Assembly (NCBI RefSeq): GCF_001639275.1
Contig: NZ_LWMU01000103.1
Span: forward strand, 21,698-85,697
Direction of reading: 5' to 3'
Source: Methanobrevibacter oralis
GTDB lineage: Archaea; Methanobacteriota; Methanobacteria; Methanobacteriales; Methanobacteriaceae
Length of the DNA stretch: 64,000 bases
A program made the position numbers and the translations under genes. This document shows positions 27,647-37,127 of this stretch, piece by piece. A model generated the notes under the pieces. The model did not search any database. It was not told where the DNA came from and saw only the letters and a program-made list of their open reading frames with translations. Numbering within the stretch: the stretch's first letter is position 1; the number at the start of each line of letters is the position of its first letter.

Positions 27647-28495
27647 ATGTTAAGAAAACCTGCTGTGGCTGGAATATTTTATCCAGATAATCCTGAAGAT
27701 TTAAAAAAATCTGTTGAAGATGCTTTTTTAAGTAAAATGGGCGTTGGTGAAATTCCAATACTCAATGATTTTGATTCTTCAGATTATCCTATAAATATTA
27801 TGGTTCCTCATGCAGGTTATTATTATTCAGGTGCAGTAGCTTCTCATAGCTACTGTGAAATTGTTAAAATTGGTTTTCCTGAAGTTTTTATTATTTTGAG
27901 TCCTAATCACACAGGTTTAGGCAGTGAAATTTCCGTTTTTGATGATGGGCAATGGATTACACCATTAGGTAATCTTGAAGTTGACAATGAATTTGCTGAA
28001 TCTATTATATCAAATTCAGACACTGCTTCTTCTGATTTTTCTGCTCATATTCGAGAACACAGTATTGAAGTTCAGTTGCCTTTTTTACAATATTTTTCTA
28101 ATGATTTTAAAATTGTACCTATAACTATGGCTTCTCAGTCTTTTTCAGCTTCAAGTGATTTAGCAAGAGCTATTTATGAAGCAGGTAATAAATTAAATAA
28201 ATCTTACTGTGTTATTGCAAGTACAGATTTATCTCATTATAATACTCAAGATATGGCTAATAAGTTAGATAATTTTGTATTGGAAGATATTGATAATATG
28301 GATGAATTCAAACTCTTTGAGGAAATTATTCAATATAATATTACAATGTGTGGTTATGGTCCAGTTATCACTACTATGTCTCTTTCTAAGATGTCTGGAA
28401 AGAATAATTCAGAAATATTGAAATATGGGACCAGTGGGGATGTTTCTGGAGATTTTAGCTCTGTTGTAGGATATGCTTCAGGTATTTTTAAGTAA
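27647..28495 (+). CDS. MEMO1 family protein (AmmeMemoRadiSam B-like)
   Basis: The 282 residues match the MEMO family, related to class III extradiol dioxygenases but of unknown archaeal function. Marks are MLRKPAVAGIFYPDNPEDLK, the metal-ligand type segment IMVPHAGYYYSGAVASHSYC near residues 50-70, FIILSPNHTGLGSEISVF, and VIASTDLSHYNT. The gene lies between rps2 and mvk, a conserved place in Methanobacteriales. GTGGTTT precedes the ATG. Confidence 0.9.
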   Translation: MLRKPAVAGIFYPDNPEDLKKSVEDAFLSKMGVGEIPILNDFDSSDYPINIMVPHAGYYYSGAVASHSYCEIVKIGFPEVFIILSPNHTGLGSEISVFDDGQWITPLGNLEVDNEFAESIISNSDTASSDFSAHIREHSIEVQLPFLQYFSNDFKIVPITMASQSFSASSDLARAIYEAGNKLNKSYCVIASTDLSHYNTQDMANKLDNFVLEDIDNMDEFKLFEEIIQYNITMCGYGPVITTMSLSKMSGKNNSEILKYGTSGDVSGDFSSVVGYASGIFK

Positions 28496-28504
28496 GGTGT
28501 TTTT

Positions 28505-29467
28505 ATGAAAGCTATTGCTTCTGCTCCAGCGAAAACGATTTTATTTGGTGAACATTCAGTTGTTTATGATGAACCTGCTATTGCTGGTGCTGTTAATAAA
28601 AGAGCTTATGTTGAAATTACTAAATCAGATAGAGATAAGTCTATTTTAAGATCTTATGATTTAAATTTTGAAGTAGAATTGGATACTAAGCATAAAAAAT
28701 ACATTTTAAAAAAAGGAAAACCAGGTATTATTAGATACATTTTAGAAGCTCTTAATAGAGTTCACGATCACACACCAATTGAGATGACATTATCATCTAG
28801 TGTTCCTATTGGTTCTGGTTTAGGTTCTTCTGCAGCTGTTACAGTAGCTACTCTTGCTGCATTATATAGATATCATAATATTCGTTTTAATAAAAAATCT
28901 TTGGCTCATGATGCTCATATGGTTGAACAAGCAGTTCAAGGAGTTGCAAGTCCTTTAGATACTTTAGTTTCTACTTATGGTGGTCTTGTTTATTTATCTA
29001 GAAATAAAAAAGTTGAACATTTTAAAGTTAATTTTAATGTTCCTTTTGTTGTAGGATACACCCATAAGCATGGAAACACAGGTAAAATTGTTAAAGATGT
29101 TAGAAATCTAAAGAATAATAATCCTAAAATAATTAATCCAGTTATTACTTCAATGGGTAATTTAACTAATTATGCTAAACAAGCTATTTTAAAAGGAGAT
29201 TTTAAAAAAGTTGGTGAATTAATGAACATTAATCATGGATTTTTAGATGTTTTAGGTGTTAATACTTTAGAATTATCTAGAATGGTCTATGTTGCAAGAG
29301 GTGCAGGAGCCATTGGTTCTAAAATTACTGGAGCTGGTGGTGGTGGAAGCATTATTGCACTCTGTCCAGATAAAGTTAATGAAGTGGCCCGTGCAATAAA
29401 TAAATCAGACAATGTTTTAAAAATTAGATTTACTCGTAAAGGAGTTTCATCAAGGGTTTATGAGTGA
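28505..29467 (+). CDS. mvk: Mevalonate kinase
   Basis: Phosphorylates mevalonate using ATP, feeding isoprenoid lipid synthesis. The 320-residue GHMP kinase has the N-terminal ASAPAKTILFGEHSVVYDEP, the ATP loop GSGLGSSAA at residues 103-111, and the C-terminal GAGAIGSKITGAGGGGSIIA. GGTG precedes the ATG. It begins a tight five-gene run to idsA. With the next gene it indicates the archaeal pathway that goes through isopentenyl phosphate. Confidence 0.95.
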   Translation: MKAIASAPAKTILFGEHSVVYDEPAIAGAVNKRAYVEITKSDRDKSILRSYDLNFEVELDTKHKKYILKKGKPGIIRYILEALNRVHDHTPIEMTLSSSVPIGSGLGSSAAVTVATLAALYRYHNIRFNKKSLAHDAHMVEQAVQGVASPLDTLVSTYGGLVYLSRNKKVEHFKVNFNVPFVVGYTHKHGNTGKIVKDVRNLKNNNPKIINPVITSMGNLTNYAKQAILKGDFKKVGELMNINHGFLDVLGVNTLELSRMVYVARGAGAIGSKITGAGGGGSIIALCPDKVNEVARAINKSDNVLKIRFTRKGVSSRVYE

Positions 29468-29472
29468 TTTAA

Positions 29473-30273
29473 ATGATTATTTTAAAAATTGGAGGAAGTA
29501 GCTTAACTATTAAAGATTCAAAAAAAAGTGAAGTTAATACCACTGGTCTTTTAAGAATTGCTCGTGAGATTAAATCTTCACTAGACAATTCTTGTAAAGA
29601 TTTAATAATAGTTCATGGTGCAGGATCATTTGGACACCCTCCAGCTAAAAGATATAAAATTGGGGAAAAATTTGACACTTGTGAGTATCCCCAAAAAAGA
29701 ATAGGATTTTGTGAAACACAAAATTCTGTTAAAAAGTTAAATATGCATGTTTGTGATGAATTTATTAAAGAAGGATTACCTGTAGTAGCTATTCCTGCTT
29801 CAAGTTTCATGACAGCTACTAATAAAAGAATCACTGATGGTAAGTTAGAAATGTTTAACAAATATTTAAATAAAGGATTTATTCCCATAATTTATGGGGA
29901 TGTTGTTTTAGATAATGATTTAGAAATATGTGTAATTTCAGGAGATCAATTAGTACAATATTTAGCTTTAAATCTTAATCCTAATAAAGTGATTTTAGCA
30001 ACAGATGTAGATGGTGTTTATAATAAGAATCCTAAAACACATGATGATGCAATGTTTTTTGAAAAATTCACATCACTTAAAGATTTGGATACTTTAGAAG
30101 GAACTACTAATGTTGATGTAACTGGTGGGATGATTGGAAAAATTAAAGAACTTTTATATTTAGCAGATTTAGGAATCGAATCTAAAATAATAAATGCTGA
30201 AGTTGAAGATAATATTTTCAAAGCGTTAGAAGATATGGAAGTTAAAGGAACTGTAATTTCAAGGGGAAATTAA
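29473..30273 (+). CDS. Isopentenyl phosphate kinase
   Basis: Converts isopentenyl phosphate to isopentenyl diphosphate, a step special to archaeal and some other pathways. The 266-residue amino-acid-kinase-family protein starts [20 protein letters not shown]. It has [20 protein letters not shown], whose histidine is diagnostic of this family, and [15 protein letters not shown]. The ribosome-binding GTGATT overlaps the mvk stop. fni follows after one base. Confidence 0.94.
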   Translation: MIILKIGGSSLTIKDSKKSEVNTTGLLRIAREIKSSLDNSCKDLIIVHGAGSFGHPPAKRYKIGEKFDTCEYPQKRIGFCETQNSVKKLNMHVCDEFIKEGLPVVAIPASSFMTATNKRITDGKLEMFNKYLNKGFIPIIYGDVVLDNDLEICVISGDQLVQYLALNLNPNKVILATDVDGVYNKNPKTHDDAMFFEKFTSLKDLDTLEGTTNVDVTGGMIGKIKELLYLADLGIESKIINAEVEDNIFKALEDMEVKGTVISRGN

Positions 30274-30274
30274 C

Positions 30275-31321
30275 ATGATTTCAGATAGAAAATTAGAGCA
30301 TTTATTAATTTGTGAAAATTATGATGTCGAGTTTAAGAATAAAACTACTGGATTTGAAGATGTGGAGTTAATTCATAATGTTCTTCCAGAAATTGATAAA
30401 AATGAAATTGATTTATCCACATCAGTTTTTGGTAAAAAATTAGACTCACCTTTATTTATAACAGCTATTACCGGTGGTCATCCAGTTGCAAAAAATATCA
30501 ATAAACAATTAGCTATTGTGGCTGATGAAAAAAATATTGCTTTAGGAGTAGGTTCTCAGCGTGCAGCTTGTGAATATCCTGAACTTGAGGATACTTATAC
30601 TGTTGTTCGTGATAATGCTCCAGATTGTTTGTTAGTTGGAAATATTGGAGCACCTCAACTTAATTTAGCCGAAAAGGCTATTGAAATTTTAGATGCTGAT
30701 ATTTTAGCTATTCACTTAAATCCTCTTCAAGAATCTATTCAACCTGAAGGAGACTTAGATGCAAGAGGATATAATGGTTTAATTAGCCAAATAACAGATG
30801 CTGTAAATATTCCAGTACTTGCAAAAGAAACTGGTTGTGGAATATCAGCCGAATCAGCTGAGATGTTAGTTAAATCTGGAATTGATTTTATTGATATTGA
30901 AGGAGCTGGTGGTACTAGTTGGGCCGCTGTTGAAACTTATAGGGCAGAAGATAAATATTTAGGCGAATTGTTTTGGGATTGGGGAATTCCAACAGCTGTT
31001 AGTACGGTAGAAGTTACTAATGCTGTTAATGTTCCTGTTATTTCATCTGGAGGTATTCGTTCAGGTCTTGAAGCTGCTAAAGCTATTGCTCTTGGAGCTG
31101 ATGCTGTGGGTATGGCATTACCATTTTTAAAGAATTCAAATTCTCAAGATCATTTAATAGATTTTATTAATAAATTCAATGATTCATTAAGACTTGCAAT
31201 GTTTTTAGTTGGTGCAAATAGCATTGAAGAACTTAAACAATCAAAAATAGTGATATGTGGAAAAACAAGGGAGTGGCTTAATGAAAGAGGAATTAACACA
31301 CAAAATTATTCAAGGAGATAA
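30275..31321 (+). CDS. fni: Isopentenyl-diphosphate delta-isomerase, type 2
   Basis: FMN-dependent enzyme that interconverts IPP and DMAPP. The 348 residues include [40 protein letters not shown], the [19 protein letters not shown] strand and the FMN-phosphate segment [24 protein letters not shown] precedes the ATG just after the IPK stop. Normal length for archaeal Idi-2. Confidence 0.95.
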   Translation: MISDRKLEHLLICENYDVEFKNKTTGFEDVELIHNVLPEIDKNEIDLSTSVFGKKLDSPLFITAITGGHPVAKNINKQLAIVADEKNIALGVGSQRAACEYPELEDTYTVVRDNAPDCLLVGNIGAPQLNLAEKAIEILDADILAIHLNPLQESIQPEGDLDARGYNGLISQITDAVNIPVLAKETGCGISAESAEMLVKSGIDFIDIEGAGGTSWAAVETYRAEDKYLGELFWDWGIPTAVSTVEVTNAVNVPVISSGGIRSGLEAAKAIALGADAVGMALPFLKNSNSQDHLIDFINKFNDSLRLAMFLVGANSIEELKQSKIVICGKTREWLNERGINTQNYSRR

Positions 31322-31327
31322 TATTAT

Positions 31328-32671
31328 ATGAGCGTTGAAGTAATTGCAATAGGTGGATATGAAGAAGTCGGGAAAAACATGACTGCTATTTGTATTGGTG
31401 AAGATGTCATCATATTTGATATGGGTATCCATCTTGATAGGATTAGCATGCACGAAGATACAGATATTGATCGTATGCATAGCTTAGATTTGATTGAAAG
31501 GGGAGTTATTCCAGACGATACATTAATGAAAGATGTTGATGGTAAAGTTAAAGGAATAATATTTTCTCATGGACACTTAGATCATATAGGTGCTGTAGCT
31601 AAATTAGCTCACAGATATGATGCACCATTAATAGGGACACCTTATACTGCTGCATTAATTGAAAAACAAATTAAAGGAGAACGTAAATTTAAAGTTAACA
31701 ATCCAATTAGGGCTTTAAATCCTGGAAGTAAATTGAAACTTTCTAAAGATATTACTTTAGAATTTGTCCAATCTACTCACAGTATTCCTCAAGCAGTATT
31801 TCCTGTTTTACATACTTCTGAGGGAATTATTGTTTATGCACTTGACTTTAAATTTGATAACCATCAAAAAGTATCTCCACCACCGGATTATAAACGTTTA
31901 AGGGAATTAGGAAGAAAAGGAGTACTTGCATTAATTGTTGAGACAACAAATGCTAAAAACTTTGACGAAGTAAAAACTCATTCAGAAAGAGTTGCACGCA
32001 ACATTCTTGAAGATGTTATGGAAGGACCTTTATATGAAAAAACTGGTATGATTGTTACAACCTTTTCGTCTCATGTTGAAAGGGTTCAAGCTATTGCTGA
32101 TATTGCTAAGAAAAGTCACAGGGAAATATTTTTCCTTGGAAGGTCTATGGAAAGATTCTGCGGTATTGCACAAAAACAAGGTATTTTAAAATTGCCAAAA
32201 AATGCAACTATTTATGGAAGTCCAAAATCAATTAATAGGGCTTTAATGAAGGCTGATGAAGATAGAGCTAACTATTTACTTGTAACTACTGGACACCAAG
32301 GTGAACCTGATGCGTTGCTTCCAAGGATAGCTAGTGGTAAAACTCCATTTAATATTAAAAAAGGAGATAATGTAATTATTTCAGCGCCTATTATTCCTAA
32401 CCCAACTAATGCTGCTAATAGGCATATTATGGAAAGAAGATTGAAAATAAAAGGTGCAAGAATTTATCCTAATGCGCACGTTTCAGGACATGCAGGAAGA
32501 GAAGATCATAGAGAATTCTTACGCATGTTAAAACCGCAACATATTATTCCAGCACATGGAGATTTATCCATGCTTTCTGCTTACGGTGAATTAGCTGAAG
32601 AAGAAGGTTACAGAATTGGATATGATGTTCATATTTTAAGAAATGCACAAGCACAAGTTTTTAAAAATTAA
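31328..32671 (+). CDS. rnj: Archaeal ribonuclease J (metallo-beta-lactamase family)
   Basis: Exonuclease of the beta-CASP family acting on RNA 5' ends. The 447 residues show the zinc motif FSHGHLDHIG with His81, His83, Asp85 and His86. Other beta-CASP features are VQSTHSIPQAVFPVLHT and the C-terminal HVSGHAGREDHREFLRMLKP and HIIPAHGDLSM. It lies in the isoprenoid gene run between fni and idsA, as in related methanogens; there is no evident functional link. AGGAGAT precedes the ATG. Confidence 0.93.
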   Translation: MSVEVIAIGGYEEVGKNMTAICIGEDVIIFDMGIHLDRISMHEDTDIDRMHSLDLIERGVIPDDTLMKDVDGKVKGIIFSHGHLDHIGAVAKLAHRYDAPLIGTPYTAALIEKQIKGERKFKVNNPIRALNPGSKLKLSKDITLEFVQSTHSIPQAVFPVLHTSEGIIVYALDFKFDNHQKVSPPPDYKRLRELGRKGVLALIVETTNAKNFDEVKTHSERVARNILEDVMEGPLYEKTGMIVTTFSSHVERVQAIADIAKKSHREIFFLGRSMERFCGIAQKQGILKLPKNATIYGSPKSINRALMKADEDRANYLLVTTGHQGEPDALLPRIASGKTPFNIKKGDNVIISAPIIPNPTNAANRHIMERRLKIKGARIYPNAHVSGHAGREDHREFLRMLKPQHIIPAHGDLSMLSAYGELAEEEGYRIGYDVHILRNAQAQVFKN

Positions 32672-32683
32672 GGAGATGATTTT

Positions 32684-33673
32684 ATGAGTGATGTTAAAGC
32701 GGTATTAGGGAGTTATTCAACTGATATTATTAAAACAATTGAAGAAGAATTATCTACTATTACTCCAAATAATCTTTGTGAAGCTTCTCTGTATTTAACT
32801 AAAGCTGGAGGTAAAATGCTTAGGCCAGCTTTAACTTTAATTACATCCGAAGCAATTGGAGGTTCTAGTGAAAATGCATTAAAATCTGCTGCAGCTATTG
32901 AATTAATCCATACTTTTTCACTTATTCATGATGATATCATGGATGATGATGACATGAGAAGAGGCATGCCTTCTGTTCATAAAGTATGGGGTGAGGATGT
33001 AGCTATTTTAGCTGGAGATACATTATTTTCAAAAGCTTTTGAAATAATCATGTCTTCAAATCAACAAACAAATACTCCTAATCAAATTAACCAAACATTA
33101 GCTACTCTTGCTGATGCTTGCGTTAAAATTTGTGAAGGTCAAGCTTTTGATATGAGTTTTGAAGACAGATTTGATGTTTCAGAAGATGAGTATATGGCTA
33201 TGATTTTCAAGAAAACAGGCGCATTAATTGCTGCTGCTACTAAAGCTGGAGCTATTATTGGTGGAGCATCTAGTGAAGTCATTGATGCTATGTATGAATA
33301 TGGAAGGTTAATTGGTCTTGCTTTCCAAATTCAAGATGATTATCTTGATTTAGTAAGTGATGAAGAAACTTTAGGTAAACCTATTGGTTCTGATATTGCT
33401 AAGGGTAAAATGACTATTATTGCAATTAATGGTTTAGCTAATTGTGATAATTCTGATAGATTACTTGAAATATTAAAAGATAGCAATAATTCACAAGATG
33501 ATGTACTAGAAGCTATTGGTATTTTAAATGACTGTGGATCCATTGAATATGCAAGAAATCTTGCTCAAGAAAATGTGATGAAGGCTAAGCAAGTGCTTGA
33601 AATATTGCCTGATTCTTCAAGTAAACAAACACTTGCAGACATTGCAAATTTTGTTTTAGAAAGGCATTCTTAA
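32684..33673 (+). CDS. idsA: Short-chain isoprenyl diphosphate synthase
   Basis: Condenses IPP with allylic diphosphates to make farnesyl/geranylgeranyl diphosphate for membrane lipids. The 329 residues contain the first Asp-rich motif DDIMD at 83-87 (IHDDIMDDDDMRRGMPSVHK) and the second DDYLD at 218-222 (FQIQDDYLDLVSDEETLGKP). AAGGAGATG precedes the ATG. Runs of T follow the stop and probably end transcription. Exact chain length of product cannot be told from sequence. Confidence 0.95.
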   Translation: MSDVKAVLGSYSTDIIKTIEEELSTITPNNLCEASLYLTKAGGKMLRPALTLITSEAIGGSSENALKSAAAIELIHTFSLIHDDIMDDDDMRRGMPSVHKVWGEDVAILAGDTLFSKAFEIIMSSNQQTNTPNQINQTLATLADACVKICEGQAFDMSFEDRFDVSEDEYMAMIFKKTGALIAAATKAGAIIGGASSEVIDAMYEYGRLIGLAFQIQDDYLDLVSDEETLGKPIGSDIAKGKMTIIAINGLANCDNSDRLLEILKDSNNSQDDVLEAIGILNDCGSIEYARNLAQENVMKAKQVLEILPDSSSKQTLADIANFVLERHS

Positions 33674-34125
33674 ATGTCTTATTTTTTTTATTTTTTTTAT
33701 TATTTTTTACTAAATTTATAATAATTAGTTAGTATTAATTTATAAAAAAGTAATACTTTTTATTTTATTTTTCTAATAACTTCTTTTTTATTAAATTTAG
33801 ATATAAAACTTATTTTTTATAATCTAAGATGTTATTGTCGATGATATTATAAATAAAGTATTTTAAGATTTTTTATCTTAAGTTTAAAAAAACTTTGATT
33901 TAATTTTATTAATACTTATAGTTAATCAAGAGTTTTAAATTAGTTTATTGGCTTAATAATTATTAATATATCTTTATTTTTATTATTAAACATTAATTAA
34001 TAGTTATGTTTCTTTTAAAGAATTTTTTTTTAATAATATTTTGAAAAAGATTTATATTATTATTACTTAATATTCATAGATGGTAATGTGTTATAAGAGA
34101 TAACTTTATAAAAAATTGTGATATC
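33674..34125. other. AT-rich non-coding gap after idsA
   Basis: 452 bases with no supportable gene. T-runs at 33681-33712 look like a terminator for idsA. TTTATATTATTATTAC at about 34051-34066 is a likely TATA box for the gene at 34126. The rest is AT-rich sequence without a clear repeat. It marks the left edge of the accessory region. Confidence 0.5.
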
Positions 34126-34476
34126 ATGAGGTTGTTTATTGAAAAAATTGATATGATTAGACAGAAAGAAAATCTAAAAAATCAGGAAGTTCAACTTGAT
34201 TTTGATTGGGCGATAGATTTTCGAAATACTGATAGTGAAGTATTTGATTTTGTTTGTACAATAAAATCATTCACACATTTTTCAATGAGGTTCATGTTTG
34301 AAGGTTCTGTAGAACTACAACTTTGTGAAAATTTTGTAAAAGATGAAGTTTCTAAAATAATTTTAGACAAAGCTAGTGAGATGATCTTTAATATGATTTC
34401 TATTACTCGCGATTCATCTATAAATTTACAAAATGAAAATATTTTGGCTAATAATATTTTCAATGAATTATATTAA
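34126..34476 (+). CDS. Small protein of unknown function before the fdh-like genes
   Basis: I do not recognise this 116-residue protein with confidence. It starts MRLFIEKIDMIRQKENLKNQ. It has alternating hydrophobic strands (FDFVCTIKSFTHFSMRFMFE, SVELQLCENF) followed by a helix (VSKIILDKASEMIFNMISIT). That layout is loosely like the SecB chaperone fold found in some archaeal proteins, but no motif proves it. GTGAT lies just before the ATG. It is about 45 bases from the FdhA-like gene on the same strand and could be part of that operon. Confidence 0.6.
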   Translation: MRLFIEKIDMIRQKENLKNQEVQLDFDWAIDFRNTDSEVFDFVCTIKSFTHFSMRFMFEGSVELQLCENFVKDEVSKIILDKASEMIFNMISITRDSSINLQNENILANNIFNELY

Positions 34477-34522
34477 TTGTCTCTTAAATTAAATAATTAT
34501 TAATCATTTGGAGAATTTGTAC

Positions 34523-35557
34523 ATGTTAAAAATTCAACATACAGTTTGTCCTTCTTGTAGCGTTGGTTGTGGAATCGACATAATTTCAAAAGATGGTGAA
34601 GTTGTTGGAACTTTTCCATATAAAAGGAATGTGATAAACGAAGGCAAAAATTGTTTAAACGGCAGAAATTCGATTGAGTGCTTTGAATCTAGAATATTAA
34701 CTCCATTAGTTTCTAAAAGAAGTAGTGATCTTAGCGAAGCATTAAAGATAATTGCAGATGAATTAAAAAATAGTAATCCTGATGAAATTGGAGTAATTTG
34801 TTCTGGAAATAATTCTAATGAGGAAATTATAGCTATTAAAGAATTTGCTAATAAAATGGGTTATAAAATTGGCTTTTCTTCTGATAATTTCCCTAATTAT
34901 GATGGTGAATTAGCTAGATATGATGATGTGGATAATGCCAAGGATATTTATCTTATTGGGGATGTTGTTTATAATAGTCCTCTTGTAGGTAGGCGGGTTT
35001 TTCATGCTTTAGATAATGGTGCAAGTATTCTTGCAATTGGAACTGAAGATAAAGGGGTTACTGCATTAAATTTTGAATTTACTCTTGTTGATCATATCTC
35101 TGATTATTTCAATGATGCAGACATAGCTAATGATTCAATTATTATTATAAATGAAATTGACTCCTCTGATGAATTTGAAATTATTAAAAGCATTGCAGAA
35201 AAAACTAATTCTAAACTTTTACCTATTTTCAGCAAATGTAATACTAAAGGTGCTTTAAGTGAACTTGAAGCTAATCCAATTAGTGATGTTATAGAATCTT
35301 CTAGTATTTTACTTGTTTTTGGTGAAGATGAAATTGAAGATTTAACTAAGGTTAAAAAGATATTTACATTTTCTGCACATGAAAATGATGTAACTGATGC
35401 TTCTGAAGTGGTTATTCCAATTAAATTTTGGATTGAAAATGGTGGTAGTTTTACAAACGCAATGGGTGATGTTCAAAACTTTGTACAAATCCTTGATGCA
35501 CCCGAAGGTATTTTAAGTGGAATTGAAATCGTTGAAAAATTACAAGAAAAAGTGTAG
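34523..35557 (+). CDS. flpC: FdhA-like protein without catalytic domain (FlpC-type)
   Basis: The 344 residues look like a short relative of formate dehydrogenase alpha. The N-terminal cluster motif C9-x2-C12-x3-C16-x27-C44 would bind a [4Fe-4S]. The segments RRVFHALDNGASILAIG and ASEVVIPIKFWIENGGSFTN match parts of molybdopterin oxidoreductases. The active-site Cys/Sec-His segment (C/U-H-x-P type) is absent. The protein is about half the usual 680 residues, so a formate-oxidising role is unlikely. A TTG at 34508 would add five residues, but GGAGAA favours ATG 34523. Gene order with the next two recalls flpC-flpB-flpD of Methanothermobacter; the symbol is from memory. Confidence 0.72.
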   Translation: MLKIQHTVCPSCSVGCGIDIISKDGEVVGTFPYKRNVINEGKNCLNGRNSIECFESRILTPLVSKRSSDLSEALKIIADELKNSNPDEIGVICSGNNSNEEIIAIKEFANKMGYKIGFSSDNFPNYDGELARYDDVDNAKDIYLIGDVVYNSPLVGRRVFHALDNGASILAIGTEDKGVTALNFEFTLVDHISDYFNDADIANDSIIIINEIDSSDEFEIIKSIAEKTNSKLLPIFSKCNTKGALSELEANPISDVIESSSILLVFGEDEIEDLTKVKKIFTFSAHENDVTDASEVVIPIKFWIENGGSFTNAMGDVQNFVQILDAPEGILSGIEIVEKLQEKV

Positions 35558-35564
35558 TGATAAA

Positions 35565-36710
35565 ATGAGTTTTAATTATGTTTTAGCTAAATCTAAAGTC
35601 TCTGATATATTTGGCGCTGGAGAATGTGGTGGAGCAGTCACTAGTATTTTTAAATATTTACTAGATAATGAAATTGTCGATGGTGTTTTAACATTATGTG
35701 CTGGTGAAGATATTTATGATGGTGTTCCAACATTCATTACAGATTCTGATGATTTAATTTCAACAGCAGGTTCTCTTCATTGCGCTCCTACTTTAATTGG
35801 AGATTTAATAAGCAAACATTTATTTGATAAAAAAGTTGCCGTTGCTGTTAAACCATGTGATATTCGTTCAATCGAAGAGTTAATTAAACGTCATAAAATT
35901 AATCCAGATAATGTTATATCAATAGGCCTTAACTGTGGTGGAACAGTATCCCCAGTTACTGGTCGTAAAATGATTGAAACATATTATGAAGTTAATCCTG
36001 ATGATGTTGTATCTGAAGAAATTGATAAAGGACAATTCATAATCGAACTTAAAGATGGAAGTGAAAAAGGAATTAAAATTCACGATTTAGAAGAAAAAGG
36101 ATTAGGTCGTCGTAAAAATTGTCAAAGATGCGATATTAAAATCCCAAGAAAAGCAAATATTGCTTGTGGAAATTGGGGTGCTGAAGATGGGTGGACATTT
36201 ATCGAGGTTAATGATGAAAAAGGTCATGAAATAATAAATGGTGCTAAAGGAGCTGGTTTAATTGAAACTAAATCACCTCAAGAAGCAGCTGTTGAAGCTA
36301 GATCTAAAGTTGAAAATATCATGATTAAACTTAGTAAAAAACAACAAAATACAGCATATCCTAGTGCAGTTGATGCGGATTATTGGAATAGATGTATTAA
36401 ATGTTACGGATGTAGGGATGTCTGTCCGATATGTTACTGTTATAATAATTGTGAGATTGATAAGAAATACTTTAAGGAATCTGGTTCTATTCCTCCTCAT
36501 CCAATCGAATTCCAAGGTATTAGATTATCACACATGGGTTTCAGTTGTGTAGATTGTGGCCAATGTGAAGATGTTTGTCCGGTAGACATTCCTGTATCAT
36601 TAATTTTTGATAAAATGCAGAAAAAATATTGTGATAGGACTGGATATATAGCTGGAGTTTCTGATGATAAAAAACCTCCACTTTACAGTCCCGAAAAGGG
36701 TTTATTATAA
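35565..36710 (+). CDS. flpB: FdhB/FrhB-like F420-interacting iron-sulfur protein (FlpB-type)
   Basis: The 381 residues match the F420-reducing FrhB/FdhB family, which passes electrons between F420 and iron-sulfur centres. FrhB-like stretches are FGAGECGGAVTSIFKYLLDN-like text at the start, LHCAPTLIGDLI and VAVKPCDIRSIEEL. NCQRCDIKIPRKANIACGNWG follows near residue 185. Two ferredoxin motifs close the protein: CIKCYGCRDVCP and CVDCGQCEDVCP. GTGAT precedes ATG 35565; an in-frame upstream start overlaps the previous gene. True Fdh activity is doubtful because its alpha-like partner lacks the active site. Confidence 0.85.
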   Translation: MSFNYVLAKSKVSDIFGAGECGGAVTSIFKYLLDNEIVDGVLTLCAGEDIYDGVPTFITDSDDLISTAGSLHCAPTLIGDLISKHLFDKKVAVAVKPCDIRSIEELIKRHKINPDNVISIGLNCGGTVSPVTGRKMIETYYEVNPDDVVSEEIDKGQFIIELKDGSEKGIKIHDLEEKGLGRRKNCQRCDIKIPRKANIACGNWGAEDGWTFIEVNDEKGHEIINGAKGAGLIETKSPQEAAVEARSKVENIMIKLSKKQQNTAYPSAVDADYWNRCIKCYGCRDVCPICYCYNNCEIDKKYFKESGSIPPHPIEFQGIRLSHMGFSCVDCGQCEDVCPVDIPVSLIFDKMQKKYCDRTGYIAGVSDDKKPPLYSPEKGLL

Positions 36711-36719
36711 GGTGATAAT

Positions 36720-37127
36720 GTGGCTGATGATATTAAAATTGTGGGTTTATTATGTAACTGGTGTTGTTATGGAGGTGCAGATACTGCAGGAACGGCTCGT
36801 ATGCAATATCCACCAAATATAAGAATTATCAGAGTAATGTGCTCGGGAAGGATTAATCCATCTATGGTTTTCAAGGCATTTAAAGAAGGTGCTGATGGTG
36901 TATTTGTTGGAGGATGCCATATTGGAGATTGCCATTATGATGCAGGAAATTATAAATGGTCTCGTAGAGCAAAAATTGTAGAAGACATTATTGAAGAATT
37001 TGGTATTGATGAAGAAAGATTCCGTTTTGAATGGATTTCAGCTTCAGAAGGAGAAAAATTTCAAAAAACAATGGAAGAATTTCATAAAACTTTATCTAAA
37101 TTAGGTCCATTAGAATTAGGACTATAA
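36720..37127 (+). CDS. flpD: MvhD-like hydrogenase delta subunit (FlpD-type)
   Basis: The 135 residues match MvhD, the [2Fe-2S] protein that links hydrogenase or formate dehydrogenase to heterodisulfide reductase. It has [40 protein letters not shown] and [14 protein letters not shown]. The start is GTG at 36720 after GGTGAT (36711-36716). Together with the two genes before it, it suggests an electron-bifurcating side module to Hdr; the actual partner is not visible here. Confidence 0.88.
   Translation: MADDIKIVGLLCNWCCYGGADTAGTARMQYPPNIRIIRVMCSGRINPSMVFKAFKEGADGVFVGGCHIGDCHYDAGNYKWSRRAKIVEDIIEEFGIDEERFRFEWISASEGEKFQKTMEEFHKTLSKLGPLELGL

Noticed and set aside
34523..35557. FdhA-like gene as a truncated pseudogene
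   Set aside because: It has a good start, no frame break, an apparently real C-terminal family segment and a tightly spaced partner gene, so a genuine short form is more likely.
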